A stretch of 19,834 bases of DNA from Roseiarcus sp049514155 (lineage in GTDB: Bacteria; Pseudomonadota; Alphaproteobacteria; Rhizobiales; Beijerinckiaceae). A program made the position numbers and the translations under genes. Each line of letters opens with the position of its first letter. Position 1 is the first letter of the stretch. The notes beneath the pieces were generated by a model, which worked only from the letters and a program-made list of their open reading frames with translations, had not been told where the DNA came from and ran no database searches. The DNA lies in assembly GCF_049514155.1 (NCBI RefSeq), contig NZ_JBEKVH010000064.1, forward strand, positions 1 to 19,834. The letters are read 5' to 3'. Below, in pieces: positions 1-5,905 of this stretch.

Positions 1-611
1 CCGAGAAAGAACACGTTGTCGGTGAAGAGATCGGCGTGGATGACGCCGCCCGGCAGGCCGCTCGGCCAGATCGCCTGCAGCTTCGTGAGTTCGGCGGTCA
101 TCTCGCGCTCGAGGCCGGGCGCGACCTCGTCGGCGCGCGGGGCGGCCGCAGCGACCAGCGGCGGCCAGCCCTCGATGCCGAGCGCGTTGGGCCGTCGGAA
201 CTCGGTGAAGTCGGCCCCCGCCTCATGCATCCGCGCCAGCGCTTCGCCGACCTGGCCGCAATGGATCGCCCGCGGCCGGCGCAGCCAGACGCCGTCGAGA
301 AAGGTGACGATCGCCGCGGCGCGACCGCACAGGCGGCCGAGCGCCGCGCCGTTCTTCGCCCGGACCGGCTGCGGGCAGGTGACGCCGCGCTCAGCGAGAT
401 GCTCCATCAGGCCGATGAAGAACGGCAGGTCGCTCTCCTTCACCCGCTTCTCGTAAAGGGTGAGAATGAACTCGCCGGCGTCGGCGTGCAGCAGGTAGTT
501 GGAGTTCTCGACCCCTTCGGCGATGCCCTTGAAGGAGCGGACGCGGCCGAGGTCGTAGCCAGTTAGAAAAGTCACCAGCGCGTCGTCGGGAACTTCGGTG
601 TAAACGGCCAT
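1..611 (-). CDS. thrB: homoserine kinase, N-terminal part (runs off the window)
   Basis: Homoserine kinase of the choline/aminoglycoside-kinase-like fold, which phosphorylates L-homoserine in threonine biosynthesis. The frame opens with ATG at 611 and stays open to the left edge, giving 203 residues; the C-terminal third lies outside. Visible landmarks are the N-terminal GYDLG (residues 18-22), the nucleotide-loop-like segment around residues 29-41 (GIAEGVENSNYLL) and the catalytic-loop motif HADLFTDN (residues 191-198), whose D193 is the expected catalytic base and N198 a metal ligand. These match the ThrB type found in alphaproteobacteria rather than the GHMP-type ThrB of enterics. In many Hyphomicrobiales ispH lies directly upstream on the same strand; here ispH is on the same strand but about 1.9 kb away, with an exporter and a toxin-antitoxin pair between. 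The product call is firm; the length cannot be judged. Confidence 0.93.
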   Translation of the reverse strand, partial: MAVYTEVPDDALVTFLTGYDLGRVRSFKGIAEGVENSNYLLHADAGEFILTLYEKRVKESDLPFFIGLMEHLAERGVTCPQPVRAKNGAALGRLCGRAAAIVTFLDGVWLRRPRAIHCGQVGEALARMHEAGADFTEFRRPNALGIEGWPPLVAAAAPRADEVAPGLEREMTAELTKLQAIWPSGLPGGVIHADLFTDNVFFL

Positions 612-648
612 GATGCGTCCGCAGTGATCCTAATGGCGCGAGCCTCGT

Positions 649-676
649 CCCTTCTCCCCGCGGGCGGGGAGAAGGG
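649..676. repeat. intergenic palindrome, copy 1 (REP-like)
   Basis: Perfect 13-bp inverted repeat (CCCTTCTCCCCGC and its complement) around a 2-base centre. It sits in the 98-bp gap between the divergent thrB and eamA starts, 33 bp upstream of the eamA GTG. The same core recurs at 12340-12365 and, with one change per arm, at 12424-12449, so this is a dispersed element rather than a gene-specific operator. Palindromes of this kind are common between genes in Rhizobiales genomes. Confidence 0.8.
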
Positions 677-709
677 CGCGGCGACGTTCGGTCGTAATGG
701 GGCGGGCAA

Positions 710-1603
710 GTGTACGCAAGCGGACTGTGGGTCGCATTCACGCTGACCGCCTCGGCCGCCCAGACGGCGCGCAACGTCATGCAGCGCGAACTGACCGGGG
801 CGCTGGGCGCGCTCGGCGCGGCGCAGGTGCGCTTTCTGTTCGGCCTGCCGTTCGCGGTTGTGTTCTTCGTCGGCCTGCGGTTCGCGACCGGGGTCGCCGC
901 GCCGGCGATCGCACCGGCGGCGGCGGCCTTCATCGTCATCGGCGCGCTGGCGCAGATCGGCGGCACGGCGCTGATGCTGGCGGCGATGCGCGAGCGCAGT
1001 TTCGTCGTCGTCATCGCCTTCACCAAGACCGAAGCGGCGCAGGTCGCGCTCTACGCGCTGCTGTTCCTCGGCGAAACGCCGACGTTCAAGCTCGTCGGCG
1101 CGATCGCGCTCGCCACCGTCGGCGTGTTCCTGATGGCGGGGAGCGGCGCCGAAGCCGCGCGCGCCGGCTGGCGGCCGATCGCGATGGGTCTCGTTTCGGC
1201 GACTTTCTTCGCCTTCGCCGCGGTCGGCTTCCGCGGCGCGGTGACGCGGATGGAGACGCCGTCGACCGCGATGGCGGCGACGACCGTGCTGGTCGCCGGC
1301 CTCGCCATCCAGACCGCGGTCCTGCTCGTCTGGCTCGCCCTGTTCGACCGCGCCGGGCTGAAGGCGATCCTGGCGCTGTGGCGCGCGTCGATCGTCGCCG
1401 GCTTCATGGGCGCGCTGGCGTCGCAATTGTGGTTCGTCGCCCTCGCGCTCACCGACGCGGCGCGGGTGCGCACGCTGGCGCTGGTCGAGGTGCTGTTCGC
1501 CCAGGTTGCGTCGCTGAAGCTGTTCCGCGAGCGCCCGAGCAGGCGCGAATGGCTCGGCATGGCGCTGATCGTCGCCGCGGCGGCGATGCTGATCGGCGGG
1601 TGA
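710..1603 (+). CDS. EamA/DMT-superfamily transporter
   Basis: A 297-residue hydrophobic protein with about ten predicted membrane segments in two repeats of five, the pattern and length of EamA (drug/metabolite transporter) proteins. These are inner-membrane exporters or permeases; the substrate cannot be read from sequence. The chosen start is GTG at 710, which places the first membrane helix (residues 4-16) right at the N terminus; a purine-rich stretch (GGGGCGGG, 699-706) could be the ribosome binding site. The gene lies on the plus strand between minus-strand thrB and a minus-strand MazF-like toxin, and its 3' end comes within about 30 bp of the conserved end of the toxin domain. Longer frames on the other strand here are GC-driven shadows, apart from the toxin run-on described separately. 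Confidence 0.85.
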   Translation: MYASGLWVAFTLTASAAQTARNVMQRELTGALGALGAAQVRFLFGLPFAVVFFVGLRFATGVAAPAIAPAAAAFIVIGALAQIGGTALMLAAMRERSFVVVIAFTKTEAAQVALYALLFLGETPTFKLVGAIALATVGVFLMAGSGAEAARAGWRPIAMGLVSATFFAFAAVGFRGAVTRMETPSTAMAATTVLVAGLAIQTAVLLVWLALFDRAGLKAILALWRASIVAGFMGALASQLWFVALALTDAARVRTLALVEVLFAQVASLKLFRERPSRREWLGMALIVAAAAMLIGG

Positions 1604-1974
1604 GCGAGGCGGAATGTTGCGCCCTGTTCGACAAAACCTCTCACAGCCGCCAGCACGCCTGAAATCTCCTTTCGACCGAGCCGTCCCGCCCTGCGCAAGA
1701 TTCGCGAGGGTTCGACAGTGGCGACCTTGGTCGGCCGAACGACGCACGGCGAGGGCAGGCCCGCGCGCGCCAGATCAGCAATCGGCGCATCATGCGGCGA
1801 CGTGGTCTGCCGCGCGCTGGTGATCATGACCAACCAGACAAACCCCTGCGCGGCGAGCAACGCGTTGGATACGACAACCGCCGGTCGGCGCTTCTCAGCC
1901 AGCCGATCCGAATCGGGAAACGGCACGACGACCACGTCGCCCGGCGCATAAGTCGTCGCCTCAGAGGTCGGCAA
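1051..1974 (-). CDS. MazF/PemK-like toxin with missing stop (conserved part about 1630-1974)
   Basis: The first about 115 residues read as a MazF/PemK-family endoribonuclease toxin: an N-terminal GDVVVVPFPDSD strand, KRRPAVVVS, a VMITSAR strand, GLPSPCVVR and a C-terminal ILRRAGRLG helix region ending in VRGFV. There is no ATG in a suitable place; TTG at 1974, overlapping the last 14 bases of the antitoxin gene, is the most plausible start, and such overlap is usual for antitoxin-toxin pairs. Family members normally stop close to the residue encoded at 1630. Here no stop follows in any of the three minus frames nearby, and this frame stays open to TAG at 1051-1053, adding about 190 residues that are only the antisense of eamA. 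I read it as a toxin that lost its stop or was joined to foreign sequence; activity is uncertain. Confidence 0.6.
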   Translation of the reverse strand: MPTSEATTYAPGDVVVVPFPDSDRLAEKRRPAVVVSNALLAAQGFVWLVMITSARQTTSPHDAPIADLARAGLPSPCVVRPTKVATVEPSRILRRAGRLGRKEISGVLAAVRGFVEQGATFRLAHPPISIAAAATISAMPSHSRLLGRSRNSFSDATWANSTSTSASVRTRAASVSARATNHNCDASAPMKPATIDARHSARIAFSPARSNRASQTSRTAVWMARPATSTVVAAIAVDGVSIRVTAPRKPTAAKAKKVAETRPIAIGRQPARAASAPLPAIRNTPTVASAIAPTSLNVGVSPRNSSA

Positions 1975-2197
1975 AGGCTTGGTCGTCTGCCTCGCTTGAC
2001 CATTCGGAGAATGCAGTGAACGAACAATCGGCAGCCGCACTCGCCGCCTTCTCGATGCGCACGCCGCCATCATCGACGAGATAGCGAAGGCGATCGCCCG
2101 GCAAAATTCTCAGTCGCTCGCATACCGCGCGCGGCAACACGGTCCGGTGTTTGGCGGAGAGTTTGGAATGATAGGTCTTCGACTTGGCCGTGGACAT
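1961..2197 (-). CDS. AbrB/MazE-type antitoxin
   Basis: A 78-residue protein whose first about 50 residues match the swapped-hairpin SpoVT-AbrB DNA-binding fold (KLSAKHRTVLPRAVCERL, then LPGDRLRYLVDDGGVRIE). The acidic, flexible tail (EWSSEADDQAFADL) is what would bind and neutralise a toxin. The frame is open for 80 more codons upstream, but the ATG at 2197 is preferred because the AbrB fold starts just after it and a GAGGG sequence precedes it. The downstream MazF-like frame begins inside its last codons, so the two are co-transcribed. Antitoxins of this class usually repress their own promoter; the 2198-2263 stretch is the place to look for the operator. The large folded element at 2264-2407 lies immediately beyond. 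Confidence 0.75.
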   Translation of the reverse strand: MSTAKSKTYHSKLSAKHRTVLPRAVCERLRILPGDRLRYLVDDGGVRIEKAASAAADCSFTAFSEWSSEADDQAFADL

Positions 2198-2263
2198 GTG
2201 GCCCTCATGGCAGCTCTTAGCTCGGCGTCCCGTCACCCGCTCTGACGATTGGACGCGGAAAGT

Positions 2264-2407
2264 TTCATTGCTTGCTTGGCTGAGCGGAGCGCGAGAGGCT
2301 TTCGAAGTCAAGGACGGCCCCTCGGGCCGCCGCCGAAGGCGGTGCGCTATGCGCATCCTTGAGTTCGAAGGACTCTCGCGCATAATCGCCTTCAAGCGAG
2401 CAATGAA
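2264..2407. repeat. 144-nt cloverleaf-like inverted-repeat element
   Basis: The outer arms 2264-2278 and 2393-2407 are complementary at 14 of 15 positions. After an internal loop of 10 and 11 bases, the arms 2289-2314 and 2356-2381 pair at 23 of 26 positions (non-pairs at 2298/2372 and 2307/2363; 2300/2370 would be a wobble pair). The enclosed 41 bases are filled exactly by three hairpins: 2315-2329 (6 bp, loop CTC), 2330-2342 (5 bp, loop GAA) and 2343-2355 (5 bp, loop TAT). No base is left unpaired at the four-way junction. It could act as RNA from either strand, as a DNA cruciform, or be a mobile palindromic element. It is not a tRNA: arm lengths and loop sequences do not fit. Confidence 0.8.
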
Positions 2408-2501
2408 TGGTTGCCGCCGAGCGCGGCGGGCGCGCACTGCGGTTTCTTAGATGGGCCAACGGGCCGGCTCTCCCGAGGCTCCGCGATGCACAAAGGCGTG
2501 G

Positions 2502-2524
2502 ATGGCCGGGTCAAGCCCGGCCAT
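2502..2524. repeat. palindrome after ispH (second repeat type)
   Basis: Perfect 9-bp inverted repeat ATGGCCGGG / CCCGGCCAT around a 5-base loop, 32 bp past the ispH stop codon. This GATGGCCGGG...CCCGGCCATGACG unit resembles a palindrome that, as I recall, is repeated many times between genes in Bradyrhizobium-like and related genomes. On the ispH transcript it would form a hairpin without a U-tract, so it may protect the 3' end rather than terminate. Confidence 0.65.
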
Positions 2525-2555
2525 GACGCCGAGAGAGAGCGACGGCGTTCCCCCC

Positions 2556-3509
2556 TCACGCCTCGCGCAGCGCGCGCGGCAGCGGGAAGAACTTCGATTC
2601 TTCGGCGGTGGTCAGCGTCTCGACGGCGATGTCGAAGCGCGCGGCGAAGGCGTCGAGGATTTCCTCGACCAGGATTTCCGGGGCCGAGGCGCCGGCGGTG
2701 ATGGCGAGCGAGCGCACGCCGGAAAAGCGCGGCCATTCGATCGCCGCCACGCTGGGCGCGAGCACGGCGAGCGCGCAGCCCGCCCGCTCGGCGACCTCGC
2801 GCAGGCGCTGCGAATTCGACGAGTTCGCCGAGCCGACGACGATCACCGCCTCGACCTCGGCCGCCGCGCGCTTGACCGCCTCCTGACGATTGGTGGTGGC
2901 GTAACAGATGTCCTCGAGCGGCGGCGCGTGGATGGCGGGGAAGCGGCGCTTCAGCGCGGCGACGATCTCGCGCGTGTCGTCGACCGACAGCGTCGTTTGG
3001 GTGACGAAGGCGAGCGGCGCGTCGGCGGGAAAAACGAGCGCTTCGACTTCGTCGACCGAGCCGATCAGCGTCGTCGCGCCGTCGGGCAACTGGCCCAACG
3101 TGCCGACCACTTCCGGGTGGCCGCGATGGCCGATCAGCAGCACGTGACGGCCGCGCTTGTGATGGGCCTGCGCCTCGCGGTGGACCTTGGTCACCAGCGG
3201 GCAGGTCGCGTCGATGGTGAGCAGGTTGCGCGCCTCCGCCTCTTCCGGCACCGCCTTGGCGACGCCATGGGCGGAGAAGATCACCGGACGGTCGCCGGCC
3301 GGCGCCTCGGCGAGCTCGTCGATGAAGACGACGCCCTTGGCCTTGAGCGAGTCGACGACGTGCTTGTTGTGGACGATCTCATGCCGCACGTACACCGGCG
3401 CGCCGTAAAGCTCGAGCGCCTTCTCGACCGCGTCGATCGCGCGCACGACGCCAGCGCAGAAGCCGCGCGGGGCGCAGAGAAGGATACGGAGCGGCGGTTT
3501 CGATTTCAT
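2556..3509 (-). CDS. ispH: 4-hydroxy-3-methylbut-2-enyl diphosphate reductase
   Basis: Last enzyme of the MEP isoprenoid pathway, reducing HMBPP to IPP and DMAPP with a [4Fe-4S] cluster in the cytoplasm. At 317 residues it has the usual length. All expected landmarks are present: cluster cysteines C18 (in PRGFCAGV), C103 (DATCPLV) and C202 (ICYATTNRQ); the substrate-binding histidines H47 (IVHN) and H131 with E133 (GHRGHPEVVG); T173 (TQTTLSVDDT); and the SSNSQRL phosphate-binding segment at 230-236. The ATG at 3509 is right for an N terminus that reaches the first cysteine in 17 residues. It is divergent from the MATE gene, with 170 bp between starts. thrB follows on the same strand but only after a 1.9-kb interval carrying eamA and the toxin-antitoxin pair. 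Confidence 0.97.
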   Translation of the reverse strand: MKSKPPLRILLCAPRGFCAGVVRAIDAVEKALELYGAPVYVRHEIVHNKHVVDSLKAKGVVFIDELAEAPAGDRPVIFSAHGVAKAVPEEAEARNLLTIDATCPLVTKVHREAQAHHKRGRHVLLIGHRGHPEVVGTLGQLPDGATTLIGSVDEVEALVFPADAPLAFVTQTTLSVDDTREIVAALKRRFPAIHAPPLEDICYATTNRQEAVKRAAAEVEAVIVVGSANSSNSQRLREVAERAGCALAVLAPSVAAIEWPRFSGVRSLAITAGASAPEILVEEILDAFAARFDIAVETLTTAEESKFFPLPRALREA

Positions 3510-3616
3510 TGCGTTCGTCAGCCTTGCCGAAGCGCCCGTGTCTTGGGAAGCCGAGCCGGCGAAGTCAAGCTGGTCCGCTCCTTGCGCCGGCGATCAGCCC
3601 TCGGCGCCGCTTGGAA

Positions 3617-3645
3617 TTGGACTAGCGCAATGCGCGCCGAAAGAT
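3617..3645 (+). promoter_or_regulatory. weak candidate promoter for the MATE gene
   Basis: TTGGAC at 3617-3622 and AAAGAT at 3640-3645 are separated by 17 bp and lie 34 bp before the MATE start, in the 170-bp divergent gap with ispH. The -35-like box is good (4 of 6 bases), the -10-like box poor (3 of 6). It is the only A+T-richer patch of this gap. This is a guess from position and spacing. Confidence 0.22.
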
Positions 3646-3679
3646 TAAAAGCCGCGTCCCCCTTCGCCGCAGGACCGTC

Positions 3680-5044
3680 ATGACCGCCGCCTCCGCCGCC
3701 CGCGACGACGCGCCCGTGTTCACCCGCGGCTCGACCATGCGCCACGTCGCGGTGATGACCGCGACCGGCTCGATCGGCCTGGTGGCGGTGTTCGCCGTCG
3801 ACTTCCTGTCGCTGTTCTGGGTCGCGCGGCTCGGCTCGCAGGACTTGAAGGCGGCCGTCGGCTACGCCAGCCAATTGCAGTTCGTCGCGCTGTCGGTCGC
3901 GATCGGCCTCACCATCGCCATTTCGGCGACCGTGTCGCGCGCGCTGGGCGCCGGGGACCGGCAGCGGGCGCGCCGCCTCGCCGCTTCCGGTCTGGCGATC
4001 ACCGGCGTCGTAGCGACCCTGCTGTCGATCGTCATGTTGCTGCTGCGCGACCCCGCGCTCGATCTGTTGCTGCACGCGCACGGGGAGCCGGCGGCGGTCG
4101 CCAGCCGCTTTCTCGCCATCGCCGTGCCGGCCAATATCGCGTTCTCGATCGCCATGGCGCTGTCGGGCGTGCTGCGCGCGGTCGGCGACGCGCGGCGCGC
4201 GATGTACGTGACGCTGGCTGGCGCCGTCGCCACCGTCTTCACCGATCCGCTGCTGATCTTCGGCTTCGGTCTCGGCGTCTACGGCGCGGCGTGGGCGATC
4301 GTGCTGTCGCGTCTGGTCATGCTCGGCTTCGGCCTCTACGGCGCAATCCGCGTCCACGATCTCGTCAGTCGGACGCGCGTGGAGGCGATTCGTCGCGATC
4401 TTGCCCCGATCATGGGGATCGGCGCGCCGGCGATCCTCGCCAATCTCGCCATGCCGGTCGCCGCGCTCTACGTCACCCGCGTCTGGTCGGACTTCGGCGT
4501 CGCGGCGGTCGCCGGCGGCGCGGTGGTCGATCGCGTCATCCCGCTCGCTTTCGGCGTCGTGTTCGCGCTGACCGGCTCGGTAGGGCCGATCCTCGGCCAG
4601 AACTACGGCGCGCGGCTGATGGACCGGGTGCGCCGCACAATGTCTGACGCCTTGACGCTGTCGGTCGGCTACGCGCTCCTCGCTTGGGCTATGCTCGCCT
4701 TCGCCGGCCCGGCGATCGCCGCCATGTTCGACGTCGACGGCGAAGGGGCGACGTTTATCGTCTTCTTCTGCCGCTACGGCGTCGCCGCCTGGGTGTTCAT
4801 CACCTGCCTGTTCGTCGCCAACACCGTCTTCAACAACCTCGGCTACCCGCTGCTGGCGATGCTGTTCAACTGGGGCCGCGCGACGCTCGGCACGATCCCC
4901 TTCGTCGTCATCGGCGCGCGCTGGGGCGGCGTCGAAGGCGCGATCGTCGGCATCGGCGTCGGCGCGGCGGCGTTCGGAATCGTCGCCACCGCGCTCGCCT
5001 TCGGCATCGTCGCGCGTCTCGCAAACGCAATCAAATCCAAGTAG
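3680..5044 (+). CDS. MATE-family efflux transporter
   Basis: A 454-residue protein with about twelve membrane segments in two similar halves, matching MATE (multi-antimicrobial extrusion) transporters, which export cationic compounds in exchange for Na+ or H+. Typical features are the first helix after a short polar N terminus, the VSRALGAGDRQRARR loop (about residues 88-102) between helices 2 and 3, and its counterpart in the second half, GPILGQNYGARLMDRVRR (about residues 307-324). The ATG at 3680 follows a GCAGGA that can serve as a ribosome binding site. It stands alone between ispH (divergent) and the DUF937 gene 45 bp downstream on the same strand, so the two could share a transcript, though the second has its own strong ribosome binding site. 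Substrate unknown. Confidence 0.9.
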   Translation: MTAASAARDDAPVFTRGSTMRHVAVMTATGSIGLVAVFAVDFLSLFWVARLGSQDLKAAVGYASQLQFVALSVAIGLTIAISATVSRALGAGDRQRARRLAASGLAITGVVATLLSIVMLLLRDPALDLLLHAHGEPAAVASRFLAIAVPANIAFSIAMALSGVLRAVGDARRAMYVTLAGAVATVFTDPLLIFGFGLGVYGAAWAIVLSRLVMLGFGLYGAIRVHDLVSRTRVEAIRRDLAPIMGIGAPAILANLAMPVAALYVTRVWSDFGVAAVAGGAVVDRVIPLAFGVVFALTGSVGPILGQNYGARLMDRVRRTMSDALTLSVGYALLAWAMLAFAGPAIAAMFDVDGEGATFIVFFCRYGVAAWVFITCLFVANTVFNNLGYPLLAMLFNWGRATLGTIPFVVIGARWGGVEGAIVGIGVGAAAFGIVATALAFGIVARLANAIKSK

Positions 5045-5089
5045 GGTTTTATGCAAAATTTCGTCGCGATCTAAGGAGGAGGACGCGCC

Positions 5090-5779
5090 ATGAATCTCAA
5101 CGACATCATCCAGGCTGCGCAGGGCGGACAGGGCGTCGCCAATCTCGGCGCCCAGTTCGGCCTGACGCCGGAGCAGACGCAGTCGGCGGTGCAGGCGCTG
5201 ATGCCGGCGTTTTCGACCGCGCTGCAGCGCGTCACCGCCGACCCGTCCGGCCTCGCTGGAATCGTCTCGCATCTGGCGAGCGGCGTCCACCAGGGTTCGT
5301 TCACCGGCGCCGACCCGGCCGCCGCGGCGACGAACGGCGGCGCCGCGCTGAGCCAGATCTTCGGCTCGTCGCAGATCGCTTCGCAAATCGCCGCCCACGC
5401 ATCGAGCGCGAGCGGCGTCGACGCGCAGACGATCCAACAGATGATGCCGGCTCTCGCCTCGATGCTGCTCGGCGGTCTCGCCCATACGCTGACCGCGCAA
5501 GGGTTCGGCGGCGTGCTCGGGCAATTGACCAGCGCCGTCGAGTCGACGGCGGGCCAAGGCGCGGCGGGTCAGGGCGGCGGGCTCGGCGGACTGGTCGCCT
5601 CGCTGGTCGGCAATCTGTTCGGCGGCGGCGGCCAATCGGGACCGGCCGGGTCGGGCCTCGCCCAGGCGGGCCTGAGCGCGCTGACCGGCATGCTCGAGTC
5701 CGGCGTGCAGACGTCGGCGGCGCGCCAGCAGGGGATCAACGGCATCCTCCAGTCGCTGACCGGCGGCGGGCGGAGCTGA
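5090..5779 (+). CDS. DUF937/YidB-like protein
   Basis: A 229-residue protein opening with NLNDIIQAAQGGQGVANLGAQ and a following LTPEQTQSAVQALMPAF segment, the signature of the DUF937 family (YidB-like). The family is cytoplasmic, of unknown biochemical role, and its members are rich in Gly, Ala and Gln. A second, partly similar segment (residues about 110-160) resembles a repeat of the same unit, followed by a glycine-rich linker (about 155-190) and a C-terminal segment with an SGVQTSAARQQGINGIL helix. There is no signal peptide or membrane helix. The start is well supported: AAGGAGGAGG at 5072-5081 lies 8 bases before the ATG, one of the strongest ribosome binding sites in the window. A possible terminator hairpin follows at 5794-5823. 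Confidence 0.8.
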   Translation: MNLNDIIQAAQGGQGVANLGAQFGLTPEQTQSAVQALMPAFSTALQRVTADPSGLAGIVSHLASGVHQGSFTGADPAAAATNGGAALSQIFGSSQIASQIAAHASSASGVDAQTIQQMMPALASMLLGGLAHTLTAQGFGGVLGQLTSAVESTAGQGAAGQGGGLGGLVASLVGNLFGGGGQSGPAGSGLAQAGLSALTGMLESGVQTSAARQQGINGILQSLTGGGRS

Positions 5780-5793
5780 GGCTCGATCGAAAC

Positions 5794-5830
5794 GCGCCGG
5801 CGGCGGCATTTGGCCGCTGGCGCGCCGTTT
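5794..5830 (+). terminator. possible terminator after the DUF937 gene
   Basis: GC-rich hairpin with an 11-base stem (GCGCCGGCGGC, one wobble position) and an 8-base loop at 5794-5823, starting 15 bp after the stop, followed by a short T run (TTT at 5828-5830, then ATT). The T-tract is poor, so termination may be partial and the downstream gshA may be reached by read-through. Confidence 0.4.
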
Positions 5831-5905
5831 ATTGAATTGTGCGGCCGGGGCGCCTATTTACGGGTCGCGCGCTGGCCTTTTGGCCATTTTCATCCGGAAT
5901 CCTGC

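Larger units (their letters stand above)
2198..2555. other. gene-free stretch between the toxin-antitoxin pair and ispH
   Basis: This 358-bp gap holds no convincing gene. It contains, from left to right, the presumed leader of the antitoxin gene (2198-2263), the cloverleaf-like inverted-repeat element (2264-2407), a GC-rich stretch with a small CCGCC/GGCGG-type hairpin around 2413-2430, and a 9-bp palindrome (2502-2524) just after the ispH stop. Small open frames across it have no start signal or domain and follow the symmetry of the repeats. Confidence 0.7.

Noticed and set aside
1824..2027. 67-residue frame beginning with an ATG near the toxin start
   Set aside because: It is out of frame with the MazF-like sequence; the ATG would give an Arg/Trp-rich protein without similarity, so the TTG at 1974 was kept as toxin start.
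2264..2407. tRNA or tRNA-like gene
   Set aside because: The fold is cloverleaf-like, but stem lengths, triloops and lack of T-loop and anticodon features do not fit a tRNA.
2265..2459. 64-residue minus-strand frame through the cloverleaf element
   Set aside because: Its sequence follows the inverted repeat, it has no ribosome binding site and no recognised domain; a protein role cannot be supported.
3518..5809. Very long minus-strand open frame (763 residues) across the MATE and DUF937 genes
   Set aside because: Arg/Asp/Ala-rich composition with no domain; it mirrors strong plus-strand genes in a GC-rich genome.
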